Source: Desulfobacteraceae bacterium (lineage in GTDB: Bacteria; Desulfobacterota; DSM-4660; Desulfatiglandales; Desulfatiglandaceae). Taken from it: a stretch of DNA of 7,387 nucleotides. Numbering within the stretch: the stretch's first letter is position 1; every line of letters begins with the position of its first letter. The stretch covers positions 1 through 7,387 of the forward strand of contig JAUUWD010000071.1 in assembly GCA_030589225.1 (NCBI GenBank), written 5' to 3'. This document shows, in pieces, positions 5,889 through 7,387 of this stretch. Under the pieces are notes generated by a model. It ran no database searches, was not told where the DNA came from, and worked only from the letters and a program-made list of their open reading frames with translations. A program made the position numbers and the translations under genes.

Positions 5889-5939
5889 ATATCATTAATA
5901 AAACGCAAGTCAAGCTAATAATTGTCATATCATTAATAA
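5889..5939 (-). repeat. Exact 13-bp direct repeat flanking the PiT motif
   Basis: ATATCATTAATAA occurs at 5889-5901 and again at 5927-5939, 38 bp apart start to start. The second copy is part of the 34-bp shared motif and the first lies just downstream of its TTGACTT end. Two identical sites flanking a possible promoter suggest cooperative binding of one regulator. Confidence 0.5.
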
Positions 5940-5940
5940 C
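5907..5940 (-). promoter_or_regulatory. Shared AT-rich regulatory motif, copy 3, upstream of PiT
   Basis: It agrees with 1101-1134 at 29 of 34 positions. Read towards the PiT gene it begins GTTATTAATGATAT and ends TTGACTT. The last element could be a -35 box, with a poor -10 (TATCCA) 16 bases on. It lies 131 bases upstream of the longest PiT frame, a normal place for a promoter or operator. Confidence 0.5.
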
Positions 5941-6052
5941 TGACCTTTATTCCTTTCTTTTTGGCGGCCTATGCCGACCACTTTCAAATTGAATATTTCA
6001 AGCGGATACATGGCCATTCCTGTATATTATTTGTAACATCTCAATAAATCCG

Positions 6053-6100
6053 GGCATTCCGAATGCCTCCCCCTTTTGCAAAGGGGGATTGAGGGGGATT
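6053..6100. repeat. Composite palindromic repeat, G5/C5-rich (REP/MITE-like)
   Basis: Two perfect palindromes abut exactly. The first is GGCATTC-C-GAATGCC (6053-6067). The second pairs TCCCCCTTT (6068-6076) with AAAGGGGGA (6080-6088) around TGC. The second arm is then partly repeated as GAGGGGGATT (6091-6100) and runs into seven or more Ts. Short dispersed repeats carrying this CCCCCTTT...AAAGGGGGATT signature are common in intergenic DNA of several environmental bacterial groups. This is probably a genome-dispersed non-coding repeat rather than a gene-specific site. I see no target-site duplication or transposase. Confidence 0.65.
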
Positions 6101-6145
6101 TTTTTGATATAGCCCTGATTTAATGAGAACTTACTATTATTTGAA

Positions 6146-7369
6146 TTAACACATTGTTTTTCTTTCACGAATACGGAGAACGGCAACAATTGCTGTGCAG
6201 GAAAGTATGCTTAGCGCGAAAAACATTGGTTTATAGGAACTAAACAGATCCACCAATAGCCCTGAAATAAACATAGCAGACATGCTGCCAAGGTGCCCCC
6301 CGGCATCAACAAAGCCTGCCCCTGTGCCGGCAAGTTCTGAGGGAAGCATATCTAACTCCAAAGCAAAAAAAAGTGTGCCTATAAGTTGGTCGAAAAACCC
6401 CACACAAACAATCAGGATTACAGCCCATCCCAAATGATTAGCTCTGGCCAAAAAAACTGTTGACAATACAATAAAAAACAATCCGATTAAGAGCAGCGGC
6501 CTTCTCCTGCCTCCAAACGTGACGTCGGACAGGTACCCTCCCAGAGGTCGCGCAAAAATTCCTGCTGCGGGGTACATACCGGCTAAAAAGCTTGCTGTGA
6601 CTATACTGACGTTATAAGATTCATGGAGATACGAGGGGACCCATACAAGGTTACAGTAGGAGACATAGTTTAGGCAGGAAAATCCAAGGCAGACCATTCT
6701 GAGATCCTTATTAGATAGAACGGCAATAAGCCTGTTCCTGTTTCCGGCGTATATCTCATCCGGTTCAGAGCATCTACCAGGATGGTCATCAACGACCCTC
6801 CAGAAAACAAACACTACAGATAACAGGATCATTGGTGTGGTCCAAAAAGCCGCCCTCCAACCAAATGTTTCACCCAAATACCCTGATAATACATAGGCCA
6901 AGACGGTAAAAATGGATACACAGGTGCAAAATGCCCCCAGCGCCCGCCCTCTTTCCGATTCCGGAAACCAGTTATTCAAGAGTTTGACACTGGGCCCCCA
7001 TCCTCCTCCTTGGCCCAGACCGTTTAGGCTCTGAGCACCTATTAGATAGAACATGCTGGATACAGCGCTAAAGAATAAATTAGCAAGAGCGGAAATAACG
7101 CCGCCGAGGGTTATGATTTTTTTGGGACCTAAAATATCGCTCAGATAACCCGCCGGAAGTTGAGCTGCCGCGTAAAGGGCAAAAAACAGAGCACTTATTA
7201 GACCGACCTGTGCATGAGAAAGCTTCAGGTCGTCCATAATGAGGGGGATTACCGGAGCTAAATTGAGCCTGTTCAGGTAAAAGCAGCCATAAACCAGCCA
7301 CATAAGTGCCAAAACAGTATATCGAGGTTGCCACCGCTTTTTGGAAGTTGTTAATTGGGATGGAAACAT
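6146..7369 (-). CDS. MFS transporter, organophosphate:phosphate antiporter-like branch
   Basis: An inner-membrane carrier of 407 residues with about twelve hydrophobic helices, full length. The N-half motif A is GYLSDILGPKK (74-84), and its second-half counterpart is GGYLSDVTFGGRRR (277-290). NRLNLAPVIPLI at 33-44 and NGLGQGGGWGPSVKLLNNWF at 116-135 resemble the helix 1 and helix 4 signatures of the OPA (GlpT/UhpT) and related anion:cation symporter branches. Those branches carry organophosphates and organic anions. RGRALGAF at 140-147 follows helix 4 as usual. In this setting a phosphonate or organophosphate is a reasonable substrate guess, not more. ATG at 7367-7369 is the first possible start because an in-frame TAA lies five codons upstream (7382-7384). 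The ribosome binding site is weak (AAGG only 2 bases before ATG), which may mean translational coupling or a later start. It is upstream of PiT on the same strand with a 369-bp gap, so it is probably a separate unit. Confidence 0.88.
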   Translation of the reverse strand: MFPSQLTTSKKRWQPRYTVLALMWLVYGCFYLNRLNLAPVIPLIMDDLKLSHAQVGLISALFFALYAAAQLPAGYLSDILGPKKIITLGGVISALANLFFSAVSSMFYLIGAQSLNGLGQGGGWGPSVKLLNNWFPESERGRALGAFCTCVSIFTVLAYVLSGYLGETFGWRAAFWTTPMILLSVVFVFWRVVDDHPGRCSEPDEIYAGNRNRLIAVLSNKDLRMVCLGFSCLNYVSYCNLVWVPSYLHESYNVSIVTASFLAGMYPAAGIFARPLGGYLSDVTFGGRRRPLLLIGLFFIVLSTVFLARANHLGWAVILIVCVGFFDQLIGTLFFALELDMLPSELAGTGAGFVDAGGHLGSMSAMFISGLLVDLFSSYKPMFFALSILSCTAIVAVLRIRERKTMC

Positions 7370-7387
7370 AACCTTATGTACTTATAT

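Larger units (their letters stand above)
5777..6145. other. Intergenic region, 369 bp, no protein gene seen
   Basis: It lies between the MFS gene (upstream on the minus strand) and the PiT gene. From the PiT side it holds the ribosome binding site (AAAGG at about 5780-5784), about 100 bases of leader without strong structure, the 13-bp direct repeats and the shared motif (5889-5940), a featureless stretch (5941-6050) and the composite palindrome (6053-6100). A 14-codon frame at 5787-5831 has no ribosome binding site. I see no intrinsic terminator for the MFS gene on the minus strand. Confidence 0.6.

Noticed and set aside
5907..5940. Pho box upstream of PiT
   Set aside because: TTGTCAT at 5922-5928 resembles a PhoB half-site, but the neighbouring GTCA is 15 bp away rather than 11 and the other motif copy lacks the TTGTCAT.
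6068..6108. G5/C5 hairpin as the MFS terminator
   Set aside because: The T-run follows the hairpin only on the plus strand, about 12 bases past the stem. On the minus strand, where the MFS gene reads, AGGC follows instead.
1..7387. tRNA genes, CRISPR array, insertion sequence or phage attachment site
   Set aside because: No cloverleaf, no regularly spaced repeats and no transposase or integrase found on either strand.

Overview
The window is 7.4 kb of what looks like a Gram-negative, possibly Desulfobacterota-type chromosome. The basis is coding style, AT-rich intergenic DNA and a C5/G5-rich palindromic repeat of a kind common in such genomes; no ribosomal or taxonomic marker is present, so this is only an inference. 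It holds six protein-coding genes: one truncated by the left edge and five complete. I see no tRNA, rRNA, CRISPR array, transposase or phage gene.

Layout, left to right. (1) Positions 2-664, minus strand: N-terminal 221 codons of a secreted ABC-transporter solute-binding protein of the COG1840 (iron / 2-aminoethylphosphonate) type. (2) 665-1215: a 551-bp gap with a structured leader for that gene, a good minus-strand intrinsic terminator and an AT-rich regulatory motif. (3) 1216-2502, minus: a glutamate-1-semialdehyde-aminomutase-like class III PLP enzyme. (4) 2503-2701: a divergent promoter region with a palindromic operator candidate and direct repeats. (5) 2702-4060, plus: a second class III PLP enzyme that I read as a PbfA-like (R)-1-hydroxy-2-aminoethylphosphonate ammonia-lyase. 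(6) 4083-4739 and 4826-5776, minus: a DUF47/PhoU-like protein and, upstream of it, a PiT phosphate transporter, probably one operon. (7) 5777-6145: a 369-bp gap with the PiT control region and a composite palindromic repeat. (8) 6146-7369, minus: a 12-helix MFS transporter resembling the organophosphate:phosphate antiporter branch.

Working model (inference): a phosphonate-utilisation island. A periplasmic binding protein and/or the MFS carrier would bring in an aminophosphonate. The two PLP enzymes would remove its nitrogen, the PbfA-like lyase giving phosphonoacetaldehyde. Phosphate released by a C-P hydrolase, not in this window, would be moved by PiT under DUF47 control. The best sequence-level support for joint control is an AT-rich motif shared by three intergenic regions: 1101-1134 and 5907-5940 agree at 29 of 34 positions, and the core GTTATTAATNNNAT recurs at 2570-2583. 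Each copy faces the next downstream gene on its own strand and is followed by a TTGAC box.
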